Of a stretch of DNA of 64,000 nt, positions 36,401 through 44,566 are shown piece after piece (positions within the stretch are counted from its first letter, which is position 1; every line of letters starts with the position of its first letter). The translations under genes and the position numbers were made by a program. The notes below the pieces were generated by a model. It did no database searches and was not told where the DNA came from. It was given only the letters and a program-made list of their open reading frames with translations. The stretch comes from Halomonas sp. M4R1S46 (lineage in GTDB: Bacteria > Pseudomonadota > Gammaproteobacteria > Pseudomonadales > Halomonadaceae), in the NCBI RefSeq assembly GCF_025725685.1, contig NZ_CP107008.1, positions 3,844,001-3,908,000 of the forward strand, in the 5' to 3' direction.

Positions 36401-37174
36401 ATGGGACTCGCCAAGCGCATCATTCCCTGCCTGGACGTCGACGCCGGCCGCGTGGTCAAGGGCGTCAACTTCATCGGTATCCGTGACGCCGGAGACCCGG
36501 TGGAGATCGCCCAGCGCTACAACCAGCAGGGTGCCGACGAGATTACCTTCCTCGACATCACCGCCAGCCACGAGGACCGCGGCACCACGGTGGAGATGGT
36601 CGAGCGCATCGCCGGCGAGGTGTTCATCCCGCTGACCGTGGGCGGGGGCATCCGCACCTGTGAGGACATCCGCACCATGCTCAATGCCGGCGCCGACAAG
36701 GTCTCGATCAACACCGCGGCGGTGAACAACCCCGAGTTCGTGCACGAGGCCGCCGAGCGCTTCGGCAGCCAGTGCATCGTGGTGGCCATCGACGCCAAGC
36801 GGGTCTCCGCGGAGGGCGAGACGCCGCGCTGGGAGATCTTCACTCACGGCGGCCGCCGCCCCACCGGCCTCGACGCCGTGGAATGGGCGAAGAAGATGGT
36901 GGAACTCGGCGCCGGTGAGCTGCTGCTCACCAGCATGGACCGCGACGGCACCAAGGCCGGATTCGACATCGGCATCACCCACGCCATCAGCGAGGCGGTC
37001 AGTGTGCCGTTGATCGCCTCGGGGGGCGTCGGCAACCTCGACCACCTGGTGGAGGGCGTCAAGGACGGCGGCGCCGACGCGGTGCTGGCCGCCAGCATCT
37101 TCCACTTCGGCGAGTACACCATCCCCGAGGCCAAGCGGTATATGGCCGAGCGGGGGATCGAGATGCGGCTATAG
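36401..37174 (+). CDS. hisF: Imidazole glycerol phosphate synthase, cyclase subunit
   Basis: Closes the imidazole ring using ammonia delivered by HisH, yielding IGP (HisB substrate) and AICAR. It has 257 residues, catalytic Asp residues in IPCLDVDAGRVVKGVNF and LLTSMDRDGTKAGFD, and phosphate-binding VGGGIRTCED. GGAG lies seven bases before ATG 36401. Gene order hisB-H-A-F is standard; hisC is elsewhere in the window. Confidence 0.97.
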   Translation: MGLAKRIIPCLDVDAGRVVKGVNFIGIRDAGDPVEIAQRYNQQGADEITFLDITASHEDRGTTVEMVERIAGEVFIPLTVGGGIRTCEDIRTMLNAGADKVSINTAAVNNPEFVHEAAERFGSQCIVVAIDAKRVSAEGETPRWEIFTHGGRRPTGLDAVEWAKKMVELGAGELLLTSMDRDGTKAGFDIGITHAISEAVSVPLIASGGVGNLDHLVEGVKDGGADAVLAASIFHFGEYTIPEAKRYMAERGIEMRL

Positions 37175-37381
37175 GAAAAGGGGATTTATTGCTGCGCTCG
37201 ACGACCTACAGGGACGTAGGAAGTGCGCAGGTTCGTCGGGAACGAACCTAGCTATCCTGACCGCCGGCGGTGCCGGGGCGCCGGTCCGATCGGAATCCTC
37301 ATGTAGCAAGCTACACTCCGGTTCCTGCGCTCCGGCGGCGATCAGCCTCTCGTCGCTCGCGACATAAATCCTCTCTTTTCC
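37174..37381. repeat. Intergenic element with long inverted-repeat ends
   Basis: GGAAAAG-GGGATTTAT at 37174-37188 is matched in reverse complement by 37364-37381. Inside are small palindromes: CCTACAGGGACGTAGG, and TGTAGC-AA-GCTACA at 37302-37315. No coding capacity. It starts at the hisF stop and looks like a miniature repeat element. Confidence 0.5.
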
Positions 37382-37399
37382 TTTTCTGAAGAAAACGAA

Positions 37400-37421
37400 G
37401 GGCCCGCCATTCGGCGGGCCC
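37400..37421. terminator. Bidirectional terminator between hisF and the DUF416 gene
   Basis: Nine-bp perfect arms (37400-37408, 37413-37421) with loop ATTC between convergent genes; an A-rich stretch (GAAGAAAACGAA) precedes it, giving T residues on the minus strand. Confidence 0.75.
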
Positions 37422-37450
37422 TCGTCGTTGGTGCCGCCCGCGACGGCGCC

Positions 37451-38032
37451 CTACTCCTCGGGGCCGAGCCCCAGGTTGCTGACCCCCTCGTTGCGGCCCA
37501 GCCGGCGCAGCGCCTTGAGGCCGTCGCGGTCGAGCTCGCCCTCCACCGCCTCGAGCACCGCGTCCTGGAAGTCGTTCTCGTCCGCCATCAGCGGATGCTC
37601 GCGCACCAGGGCGGCGAGGCGCTCGCCGTCCTCCTCGCCCTCGGTCAGCTCGATAAAGGCCCGCACGCCTCCTCTAGACGTCCTGCTCACTTCCAGGACC
37701 GCCTCCGGCGCCTCGCCGCGCAGGGTGTCGAGCAGCGCCGAGATCGCCACCACCGCCTCGAGGGCCCGGCGGGCGCCGAAGCTGTCATCCTCGGCGGGCG
37801 GTTCCAGTCCGGCGAGCTTCTCCGCCTGGCGCTCGAAGTCGATGCGCGCCTCCTTGACCGCCAGGCGCTCCCAGACCAGGTCGAGCACGGCACGCAGTCC
37901 CTTCGCCTCACCGTGGCCGGTGGTCTCGGCGTAGAGGGCGTAGTTGGGCAGCAGCCGCTCGCAGAGGGCCGCCATGAAGGCCTGCTGGCGACGCGGCGGA
38001 AGCGCCTGCAGGCGCTGGAAGAAACCGCTCAT
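37451..38032 (-). CDS. DUF416 family protein (YjaG-like)
   Basis: A 193-residue, mostly helical acidic cytosolic protein of unknown function. It begins MSGFFQRLQALPPRRQQAFM, with CERLLPNYALYAETTG as the family marker, and ends in an acidic tail. AAGGAG sits five bases before ATG 38032; a longer upstream reading frame has no ribosome site. It stands alone between a terminator and unrelated genes. Confidence 0.85.
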   Translation of the reverse strand: MSGFFQRLQALPPRRQQAFMAALCERLLPNYALYAETTGHGEAKGLRAVLDLVWERLAVKEARIDFERQAEKLAGLEPPAEDDSFGARRALEAVVAISALLDTLRGEAPEAVLEVSRTSRGGVRAFIELTEGEEDGERLAALVREHPLMADENDFQDAVLEAVEGELDRDGLKALRRLGRNEGVSNLGLGPEE

Positions 38033-38214
38033 GGACTCTCCTTGGAATATCGTTGTCTCAGCTCTGTCTGCCTGCTCGACCCGTAGGCTGACTCGGGGCT
38101 GATCCGGGGACAGGCCTCGAGGAGGCGCTGTGACCCCATCCCTGGGCGCTTCCGACACCATTCATGGCGGAGGACCTCCTCTTCGACCCTTTCCCCCGGC
38201 GCCCCCGGGCTTAC

Positions 38215-38508
38215 TCAGGGCCATAACCGCTCCGGCGAGACCCGCCCCCGAACATCGAAGGCCACGCCCTCATCGATCAGCCGGCGGCGCTGCTCGTCGG
38301 CCCCGGGATGGTCGGCCAGGCGCCGCGAGGCGGTGATCACCCGGAACCAGGGCAGCTCATGCCCCGCGGGGAGCTCGCGAAGCGCCCGGGCCACCAGCCG
38401 TGGCGTGCCGCCCTCGGTCATGGCGGCGATGCGCCCGTAGGTGGTGACCCGACCCGGGGGGATCGCGGCGATGATGGTCAGTATCTGTTCCTTCAGCGCT
38501 GGCTTCAT
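38215..38508 (-). CDS. Alkyltransferase-like protein (ATL, MGMT-related without the cysteine)
   Basis: A 97-residue protein with the MGMT DNA-binding fold (IPPGRVTTYGRIAAM, then RLVARALRE). The PCHRV active site of alkyltransferases is PWFRV (residues 53-57), so the acceptor Cys is Trp as in E. coli YbaZ and yeast Atl1. Such proteins bind O6-alkylguanine and hand the lesion to nucleotide excision repair. The size matches ATLs. Confidence 0.92.
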   Translation of the reverse strand: MKPALKEQILTIIAAIPPGRVTTYGRIAAMTEGGTPRLVARALRELPAGHELPWFRVITASRRLADHPGADEQRRRLIDEGVAFDVRGRVSPERLWP

Positions 38509-38558
38509 GTACCCTTCCGCAGCTTTCCCTTCGTTTCAGGCAACCGGCGAGATCGCGC

Positions 38559-39251
38559 ATGCACTTCCACCTGCTTCAGCACAGCCCGCACCACGGGCCC
38601 GCTCGCATCGGCGACTGGCTCGACAGCATGGGCCATAGCCATACCGTCTTCCATCTGGACCAGGGCGAGCTGCCGCCGCGGCTGGCCGATGGCGATGCGC
38701 TGATCGTGCTCGATGGCCCCGAGGACGGCACCCCGCCCCCGGACTGGGAGCGCCGCGAGCGCAAGCTGATCGACCAGGCCCTGGACGGTCGCAAGCCGCT
38801 GCTCGGCATCGGCTACGGGGCGCGGCTGATCGCCGAGGCCCTGGGCGCCACGGTGGCCCGGGGCACCTATGCCGAGACCGGCTGGCACCGGGTCGTGCAG
38901 GCCCCGGAGAGCCCCTTCGACCTGCCGGACCACTTCGATGCCTTCATGTGGCACCGCGAGGTGTTCGCCCTGCCCGAGGATGCCCTGCCGCTGGGTGGCA
39001 GCCAGGCCAGCCCGCTGCAGGGCTTCACCTGGGACGGCGGCCGGGTGGTGGGTCTGCTCTGCCACCTGGAGGCCACCCTGGAGAGCGTGACCGCCATGCT
39101 CGACCACCTGCCCCGCCCCAGCGGCGACGACACCAGCCCTCACCACCAGGACCGCGAGGCGATGCTGACCGATCCCAGACGCTTCGACCGGCTGGCCCCG
39201 CTGCTCGACCGGCTGCTCTCCCAGTGGCTGCGCGCCAGGCCGGCGAGCTGA
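38559..39251 (+). CDS. Class I glutamine amidotransferase-like protein lacking the nucleophile cysteine
   Basis: A 230-residue GATase1-fold protein. The nucleophile elbow, normally G-I-C-x-G, reads LLGIGYGARLIAEALG, so the Cys position is Gly85. The His and Glu of the triad are kept in LLCHLEATLES (H169, E171), as is the WHREVFALPEDA segment. It therefore should not hydrolyse glutamine; a binding or regulatory role is more likely. It resembles YfeJ-like GMP synthase-type family proteins otherwise. The gene is transcribed divergently from the ATL gene, 50 nt apart. Confidence 0.8.
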   Translation: MHFHLLQHSPHHGPARIGDWLDSMGHSHTVFHLDQGELPPRLADGDALIVLDGPEDGTPPPDWERRERKLIDQALDGRKPLLGIGYGARLIAEALGATVARGTYAETGWHRVVQAPESPFDLPDHFDAFMWHREVFALPEDALPLGGSQASPLQGFTWDGGRVVGLLCHLEATLESVTAMLDHLPRPSGDDTSPHHQDREAMLTDPRRFDRLAPLLDRLLSQWLRARPAS

Positions 39252-39254
39252 GGG

Positions 39255-40379
39255 TCAGGCCGGCGTGGCCCTCCGCGCGTCGCCGCGGCGGGCGGCCTCG
39301 GCGCTCCACTCCCGGGCGACGGCCAGGCAGCTCTCCCAGTCGCCCACATGCAGGCAGCGCTGGTCGTCGTGCTTCTGCAGCTGGTGGCGGTACATGGGGT
39401 CGTAGTACTCGGTGAGCAGCGGCGCCAGCCAGGCCTCGTGGGCCTGGCGGTTGCCGGCCTCGTGCTCGCGGAAGGCCAGCGCCTGGAGGCGCTGCAGGCG
39501 GGCCAGCCGGGCACTGCCCAGCCGCTTGCGCAGACGCCCCAGGGCGGTGGCGAGCTGCTTGCGCATCAGCGCCCAGCCCAGCCAGTCGCCGAAGTGGTGG
39601 CGATAGACCTCCCAGAGGTCGTCGATGTAGTCCTTGTGGATCTGCGCCAGGCGCCAGTCCAGCGACATCTCGACCCGCACCCGGGGCGCCTGCTCCATGC
39701 CCCGCCAGAAGGCCAGCGGCACGTTGGCCGCGCCGATATGGCGCGATTCGTCCTCCACCACCACCGGGCCCGGCAGCGCCAGCAGGCGCCGGCCCATGGC
39801 GTTCTCGAAGTCGATCTGCGACGGCGCCGGCAGGGGATGCCGGCCGAAGGCCGAGCCCTTGTGGCGGGCGCAGGCCTCCAGGTCCAGGCCGCTGTCGAGG
39901 GCCTGGATCAGGCTGGTCTTGGCGCAGCCGGTGAGGCCGCCCACCACCAGCAGCGGCTGGCCGGCCGCGGCGTCGATGCGCTCGCACAGCGCCTGGCGCA
40001 TGGCCTTCCAGCCGCCGCGGATGCGCGGCCGCTCGAGGCCCGCCTCGGCCAGCCACTGTTGGGCGACCTGGGAGCGCAACCCGCCGCGAAAGCAGTAGAT
40101 GATGGCATCGGGATGGACCTCGAGCAGGCGCCGCCAGGCCGCGACCCGGGCGGCCTTGATGCCGCCGCTGACCAGCCGCTCGCCCAGCGCGATGGCGGCC
40201 TGCTGGCCGGCGTGCTTGTACTCGATGCCGACCCGGTGGCGTTCCTCGTCGTCCATCAGCGGCAGGTTGACGGCGCCGGGCAACGCGCCATGGGAGAACT
40301 CCACCGGCGCACGCACGTCGATCAGCACCCGCTCCTCCCGAAGCAGGTCCAGCGACGGCTCGACCAGCGGTAGGCTCAT
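39255..40379 (-). CDS. mnmH: tRNA 2-selenouridine synthase
   Basis: Replaces sulfur by selenium in the wobble 2-thiouridine of some tRNAs, using selenophosphate. The 374 residues comprise an N-terminal rhodanese domain with catalytic Cys in IIYCFRGGLRSQ (about residue 97), and a C-terminal P-loop domain with GGLTGCAKTSLI. Its start overlaps the selD stop (ATGA). It is also called SelU/YbbB. It is tail-to-tail with the amidotransferase-like gene, only 3 nt apart. Confidence 0.95.
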   Translation of the reverse strand: MSLPLVEPSLDLLREERVLIDVRAPVEFSHGALPGAVNLPLMDDEERHRVGIEYKHAGQQAAIALGERLVSGGIKAARVAAWRRLLEVHPDAIIYCFRGGLRSQVAQQWLAEAGLERPRIRGGWKAMRQALCERIDAAAGQPLLVVGGLTGCAKTSLIQALDSGLDLEACARHKGSAFGRHPLPAPSQIDFENAMGRRLLALPGPVVVEDESRHIGAANVPLAFWRGMEQAPRVRVEMSLDWRLAQIHKDYIDDLWEVYRHHFGDWLGWALMRKQLATALGRLRKRLGSARLARLQRLQALAFREHEAGNRQAHEAWLAPLLTEYYDPMYRHQLQKHDDQRCLHVGDWESCLAVAREWSAEAARRGDARRATPA

Positions 40380-41413
40380 CCCTTCACCTCGATGCGCGCC
40401 TCGCCCTTGGCGGCGACGACCTGGCCGAAGGGCTCGAGCTCGAGGCCGTGGTCGCGGCCGACGCGCTCGACGTCGTCCTCCCAGGAGGGATGCACCGACA
40501 ATAGCAGGCCGCCGGAGGTCTGGGGATCGCACAGCCATTGCCAGTGGACGTCGTCCATGGCCGGCAGGGCCGCGCCCAGGGCATCGCGGTTGCGCTGGGT
40601 GCCACCCGGCACCGCGCCCTGGCGGCGGTAGGCCTCGGCCTCGGCCAGCCGCGGCAGGCGTCGGAAGTCGATCCGGGCGGCGACGCCGCTGGCCTCGCAG
40701 ACCTCGGCCAGGTGGCCGGCGAGGCCGAAGCCGGTGACATCGGTCATGGCGTGCACGCCGCGGATCCTGGCCAACTCGGTGCCGATGCGGTTGGTCTCCA
40801 GCATGCTGCGCCGCGCCAGGCCCTGGTGGCCGGCCTCGAGCAGCCCCCGCTTCTCCGCGGTGGTCAGCATGCCCACACCCAGCGGCTTGGTGAGGTAGAG
40901 CAGGTCCCCGACCTGGGCGCCCTTGTTGAGCTTGAGGTGCTCCAGGTCGACCAGGCCGTTGACCGCCAGGCCGAAGATCGGCTCGGGCGCGTCGATAGAG
41001 TGGCCGCCGGCCAGCGCCAGGCCGAGCTCGCGGCACACCGCCTGGGCCCCGGCCACCACGTCGCCGGCGATATCGGCGCCGAGCTTGTCGAGGGGCCAGC
41101 CGAGGATGCCCAGCGCCAACACCGGCGAGCCGCCCATGGCGAAGACGTCGCTGATGGCATTGGTGGCGGCGATGCGCCCGAAGTCGAAGGGGTCGTCGAC
41201 GATGGGCATGAAGAAGTCGGTGGTGGCGATCATGCCGCGGCCGTCGCCCAGGTCGTAGACGGCGGCGTCCTCGCGACCCTGGTTGCCGACGATCAATCGA
41301 GAATGGCTGGCGCCCGGCCCGGCCTTGGCGAGGATCCCGTCCAGGACGTCGGGGGCGATCTTGCAGCCACAGCCGGCGCCGTGGCTGTACTGGGTCAGGC
41401 GGATGGCACTCAT
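40376..41413 (-). CDS. selD: Selenide, water dikinase (selenophosphate synthetase)
   Basis: Makes selenophosphate from selenide and ATP. The 345-residue enzyme has the N-terminal active-site loop GAGCGCKIAPDVL with catalytic Cys17 (not selenocysteine) and the following Lys, then ATTDFFMPIVDDPFDFG and DVTGFGLAGHL. It is coupled to mnmH by a 4-nt overlap. selA and selB are not in the window, so the visible use of selenium is tRNA modification. Confidence 0.96.
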   Translation of the reverse strand: MSAIRLTQYSHGAGCGCKIAPDVLDGILAKAGPGASHSRLIVGNQGREDAAVYDLGDGRGMIATTDFFMPIVDDPFDFGRIAATNAISDVFAMGGSPVLALGILGWPLDKLGADIAGDVVAGAQAVCRELGLALAGGHSIDAPEPIFGLAVNGLVDLEHLKLNKGAQVGDLLYLTKPLGVGMLTTAEKRGLLEAGHQGLARRSMLETNRIGTELARIRGVHAMTDVTGFGLAGHLAEVCEASGVAARIDFRRLPRLAEAEAYRRQGAVPGGTQRNRDALGAALPAMDDVHWQWLCDPQTSGGLLLSVHPSWEDDVERVGRDHGLELEPFGQVVAAKGEARIEVKG

Positions 41414-41501
41414 CTCGTTCTCCTTGGCGTCGATACCGGCATTCTACAACACAGCGCCCCCGGCCCGTCGCTGGACGCCGATTTCACGCTGCGCCGATGG
41501 G

Positions 41502-42881
41502 CTACAACGCTTCCAGGGCATCGGCAAGCTTGTCCACGGCCACCACCTCCATGCCCGCCGGGGCCTGCCTGGGGGCATTGGCGCGGGGCACGATGGCGCG
41601 TCGGAAGCCGTGCTTGGCGGCCTCGACGATGCGTTCCTGGCCGCTGGGCACCGGGCGGATCTCGCCGGACAGGCCCACCTCGCCGAACACCACCAGCTCC
41701 CTGGCCAGGGGCCGGCTCTGCAGGCTGGAGACCACCGCCAGCAGGACGGCCAGGTCGGCGCTGGTTTCCAGCACCTTGACCCCGCCCACCACGTTGAGGA
41801 AGACATCCTGGTCGCCGGTGAACAGGCCACCATGGCGGTGCAGCACCGCCAGCAGCATGGCCAGGCGGTTCTGGTCGAGGCCCAGCGCCACCCGCCGTGG
41901 GTTGCCCAGCGCCGAGTCGTCGAGCAGTGCCTGGACCTCCACCAGAATCGGCCGGGTGCCCTCCCAGACCACCATCACCAGGCTACCCGGGGCCTGCTCC
42001 TCGGTGCGCGACAGGAAGATGGCGCTGGGGTTCTTCACCTCCTTGAGGCCGTGCTCGAGCATGGCGAACACGCCCAGCTCGTTGACCGCGCCGAAGCGGT
42101 TCTTCTGGCCGCGCAGGGTACGGAAGCGCGAGTCCGCCCCGCCCTCGAGCAGCAGCGAGGCATCGATCATGTGCTCGAGCACCTTGGGGCCGGCCAGGGT
42201 GCCGTCCTTGGTCACGTGGCCGACCAGCAGCAGCACGGTACTCGACTGCTTGGCGAAGCGGGTCAGCGCCGCGGCGGACTCGCGCACCTGGGCCACGCCG
42301 CCCGGCGCCGAGGCGATGTCCTCCAGGTGGGTGGTCTGGATCGAGTCGATGATCAGGATGTCCGGGCGCTCGCGCTCGGCCACGCCGAGGATGGTCTCGA
42401 TGCTGGTCTCGGCGAGCATCTTGAGGCCCTGGGTCGGCAGCTGCAGGCGATGGGCGCGCATCGCCACCTGGGACAGCGACTCCTCGCCGGTGACGTAGAG
42501 CACCCGGCGCTGCTGGGCCAGCTTGCAGGCGGTCTGCAGCAACAGGGTCGACTTGCCGGCGCCGGGGTGGCCGCCCAGCAAGACGGCGGAGCCCGGCACC
42601 AGGCCGCCGCCCAGCACCCGGTCGAACTCCTCGAAGGTCGAGGACAGCCGCGGCACCTCGCCGAGATCGACCTGGGCCAGGTCGACGACCTCCCGGGACA
42701 GGCTGCCGGCATAGCCGCCGCGGCCCGCCGCACCCCCGCCGCTCGCGGCGCCGGGCCGGGCCGCCGAGAGGCGGACCTCGCTCAAGGTGTTCCATTCCTG
42801 GCAGCTGCTGCACTGCCCCTGCCACTTGCGGTATTCGGCACCGCATTCGGTGCACACGAAGGCGCTCTTCGCTTTGGCCAT
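41502..42881 (-). CDS. radA: DNA repair protein RadA (Sms)
   Basis: DnaB-like ATPase that drives branch migration in recombination. It has 459 residues. The N-terminal zinc finger is CTECGAEYRKWQGQCSSC (four Cys), Walker A is GGHPGAGKSTLLLQ, the RadA-specific KNRFG motif lies in KNRFGAVNELGVFAM, and a Lon-protease-like domain ends the protein (GLSGEIRPV). ATG 42881 with GGGGAG close upstream is preferred to a start 18 codons earlier. Confidence 0.96.
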   Translation of the reverse strand: MAKAKSAFVCTECGAEYRKWQGQCSSCQEWNTLSEVRLSAARPGAASGGGAAGRGGYAGSLSREVVDLAQVDLGEVPRLSSTFEEFDRVLGGGLVPGSAVLLGGHPGAGKSTLLLQTACKLAQQRRVLYVTGEESLSQVAMRAHRLQLPTQGLKMLAETSIETILGVAERERPDILIIDSIQTTHLEDIASAPGGVAQVRESAAALTRFAKQSSTVLLLVGHVTKDGTLAGPKVLEHMIDASLLLEGGADSRFRTLRGQKNRFGAVNELGVFAMLEHGLKEVKNPSAIFLSRTEEQAPGSLVMVVWEGTRPILVEVQALLDDSALGNPRRVALGLDQNRLAMLLAVLHRHGGLFTGDQDVFLNVVGGVKVLETSADLAVLLAVVSSLQSRPLARELVVFGEVGLSGEIRPVPSGQERIVEAAKHGFRRAIVPRANAPRQAPAGMEVVAVDKLADALEAL

Positions 42882-42987
42882 GGGCTCCCCGGGAGGTGAC
42901 GTTCGCGACACGGGCCACCGGCGGGTGGCCCGCAATGACGAGGGGCGGCTCGGTGGCCGCCCCTCGAGACATGCGTTACCGATGGCC

Positions 42988-43440
42988 TCAGAGGCGCTTC
43001 AGGCGCAGCATCTCGTTGTTCTGGAAGCGACGACGCTGGGGGTCGATCAGTTCCAGGGTCTGCGGGTCGAGGCGCAGGAAGTAGTAGACCTGGCCTTCGC
43101 CGCTCGGCGTGAGCTCGTAGACGGTGGCCTCGGGGTTGTTGGCGGTGCCGCTCAGCACCTCCCAGTTACCCTCGTAGTTCTCGTCCGGCGGATTCTGGGG
43201 GTGGGCCCGATAGGATGCCTGCAGGTCGAAAGTGCGATCCTCGGGGGCGCTCTCGGCATCGCCGACCAGGGTCACATCCAGGTCGATGCCCTCACAGTTG
43301 CGGCACGGCAGCGTGCCCTGATAGGTCGCTTGCGCGGCCTCCATCCCGTCATCGGCGGCTCCCTGGCCGGTGGGGCCGGTGGCGCAGCCTGCCAGCACGG
43401 CAAGCATGGCAGAGCCAGCCAGCAAGGTCCTGATTTGCAT
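42988..43440 (-). CDS. NlpE N-terminal-domain lipoprotein
   Basis: A 150-residue lipoprotein: signal MQIRTLLAGSAMLAVLAG followed by lipid-accepting Cys19 (LAGC). The mature part matches the NlpE N-terminal domain with the CxxC motif LPCRNCEGIDLDVTL (C46, C49). NlpE relatives are linked to copper tolerance and Cpx surface sensing. The C-terminal OB-type NlpE domain is absent. AGGAGG seven bases before the ATG. +2 residue after Cys is Ala, compatible with outer-membrane sorting. Confidence 0.85.
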   Translation of the reverse strand: MQIRTLLAGSAMLAVLAGCATGPTGQGAADDGMEAAQATYQGTLPCRNCEGIDLDVTLVGDAESAPEDRTFDLQASYRAHPQNPPDENYEGNWEVLSGTANNPEATVYELTPSGEGQVYYFLRLDPQTLELIDPQRRRFQNNEMLRLKRL

Positions 43441-43550
43441 CTTCGTCCTCCTAACCAATGGGCATGACGCCGCAATCCACGGCAGCCTGCCTGACAGCAT
43501 AACCTCTCGTGACCATGGCGGACAGTCTCGACACCGCCGGTTTCGCCCTC

Positions 43551-44447
43551 TCATGATGCCATCGGTTGGACGTGCTCGAACACCAGCCACAGCACCAGGG
43601 GCATCACCACCAGGCTGCCCAGGTTGCCGATCAACACCAGCGAGGCCACCCGGTGCGGCTGCTGGCGGTACTGCTCGGCCACCAGGTAGTTGAGCACCGC
43701 CGGCGGCAGGGCCGCGAACACCCAGAGCGCCGCCGCCGAGAGGCCACTGAGATCCAGCCACAGGACCATCGGCCAGGCCAGGACCAGCCCCGACAGCGGG
43801 CACAGCACGGCACCGAGCAGGCCGGTGCGCCAGTCGTCGAAGTCGATATCGAGCATGCGCACGCCCAGGGCGAACAGCATCAGCGGGATACAGACCCCGC
43901 CGAGCATGTCCAGCGATTCCAGCAGCCAGCCCGGCAGGGCGACCCCACCGATGTTGAGTCCCAGCCCGGCCAGGCTGGCCAGCACAATGGGCATGCGCAG
44001 CAGGCGCCACAGCGGGATGCGCGGGTCGAGCATGTAGAGCCCCACCGAGAAGTGCAGCAGCATCTCGACGATGAACAGCACTACCGCCGCCGGCAGGGCC
44101 GCCTCGCCAAAGGCCAGCACGATCAGCGGGATGCCCATGTTGCCGGAGTTGTTGAACATCATCGGCGGCAGGAAGGTCCTGGTCTCCAGGCGCAGCAGCT
44201 TGACCAGCGGCCAGAGCAGCAGTCCCGAGCCGAGCACCACGACGGTGGCGGCCAGGGCCAACCGCGCATAGTCGGTCAACGGCGCCTCGCGATCGGCGAG
44301 TACCGCGAACACCAGCATGGGCACGAAGAGTTCCATGTTGAGGGTGTTGAGGCCGCGGATGTCGGGACGACGATAGCGGCCGTAGAGGGTGCCGCAACCG
44401 GCGATCAGGAACACCGGCAATAGCGTGGCGAGGATCTGGCCGATCAT
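43551..44447 (-). CDS. AEC-family (auxin efflux carrier-like) transporter
   Basis: A 298-residue membrane protein with about ten spans (first span MIGQILATLLPVFLIAGCGT). The family motif area FLPPMMFNNSGNMGIPLIVL is conserved, with a mirrored GNLGSLVVMPLVLWL at the C-terminus. AEC members carry small organic acids such as malate; the substrate here is unknown. Start ATG 44447 has GGAAG eight bases upstream; an ATG 5 codons earlier lacks one. Divergent to hisC. Confidence 0.88.
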   Translation of the reverse strand: MIGQILATLLPVFLIAGCGTLYGRYRRPDIRGLNTLNMELFVPMLVFAVLADREAPLTDYARLALAATVVVLGSGLLLWPLVKLLRLETRTFLPPMMFNNSGNMGIPLIVLAFGEAALPAAVVLFIVEMLLHFSVGLYMLDPRIPLWRLLRMPIVLASLAGLGLNIGGVALPGWLLESLDMLGGVCIPLMLFALGVRMLDIDFDDWRTGLLGAVLCPLSGLVLAWPMVLWLDLSGLSAAALWVFAALPPAVLNYLVAEQYRQQPHRVASLVLIGNLGSLVVMPLVLWLVFEHVQPMAS

Positions 44448-44566
44448 CGGGGGAACTTCCATAGCAGGCGAAGAGGCGAGGGCACAGCCTAGCATGGCCC
44501 GCGGCTTGCGCGGGCACGCCGGGCGGGCGACCATGGCCGCATTGCCCCAACACCCTGAGAGTGACC

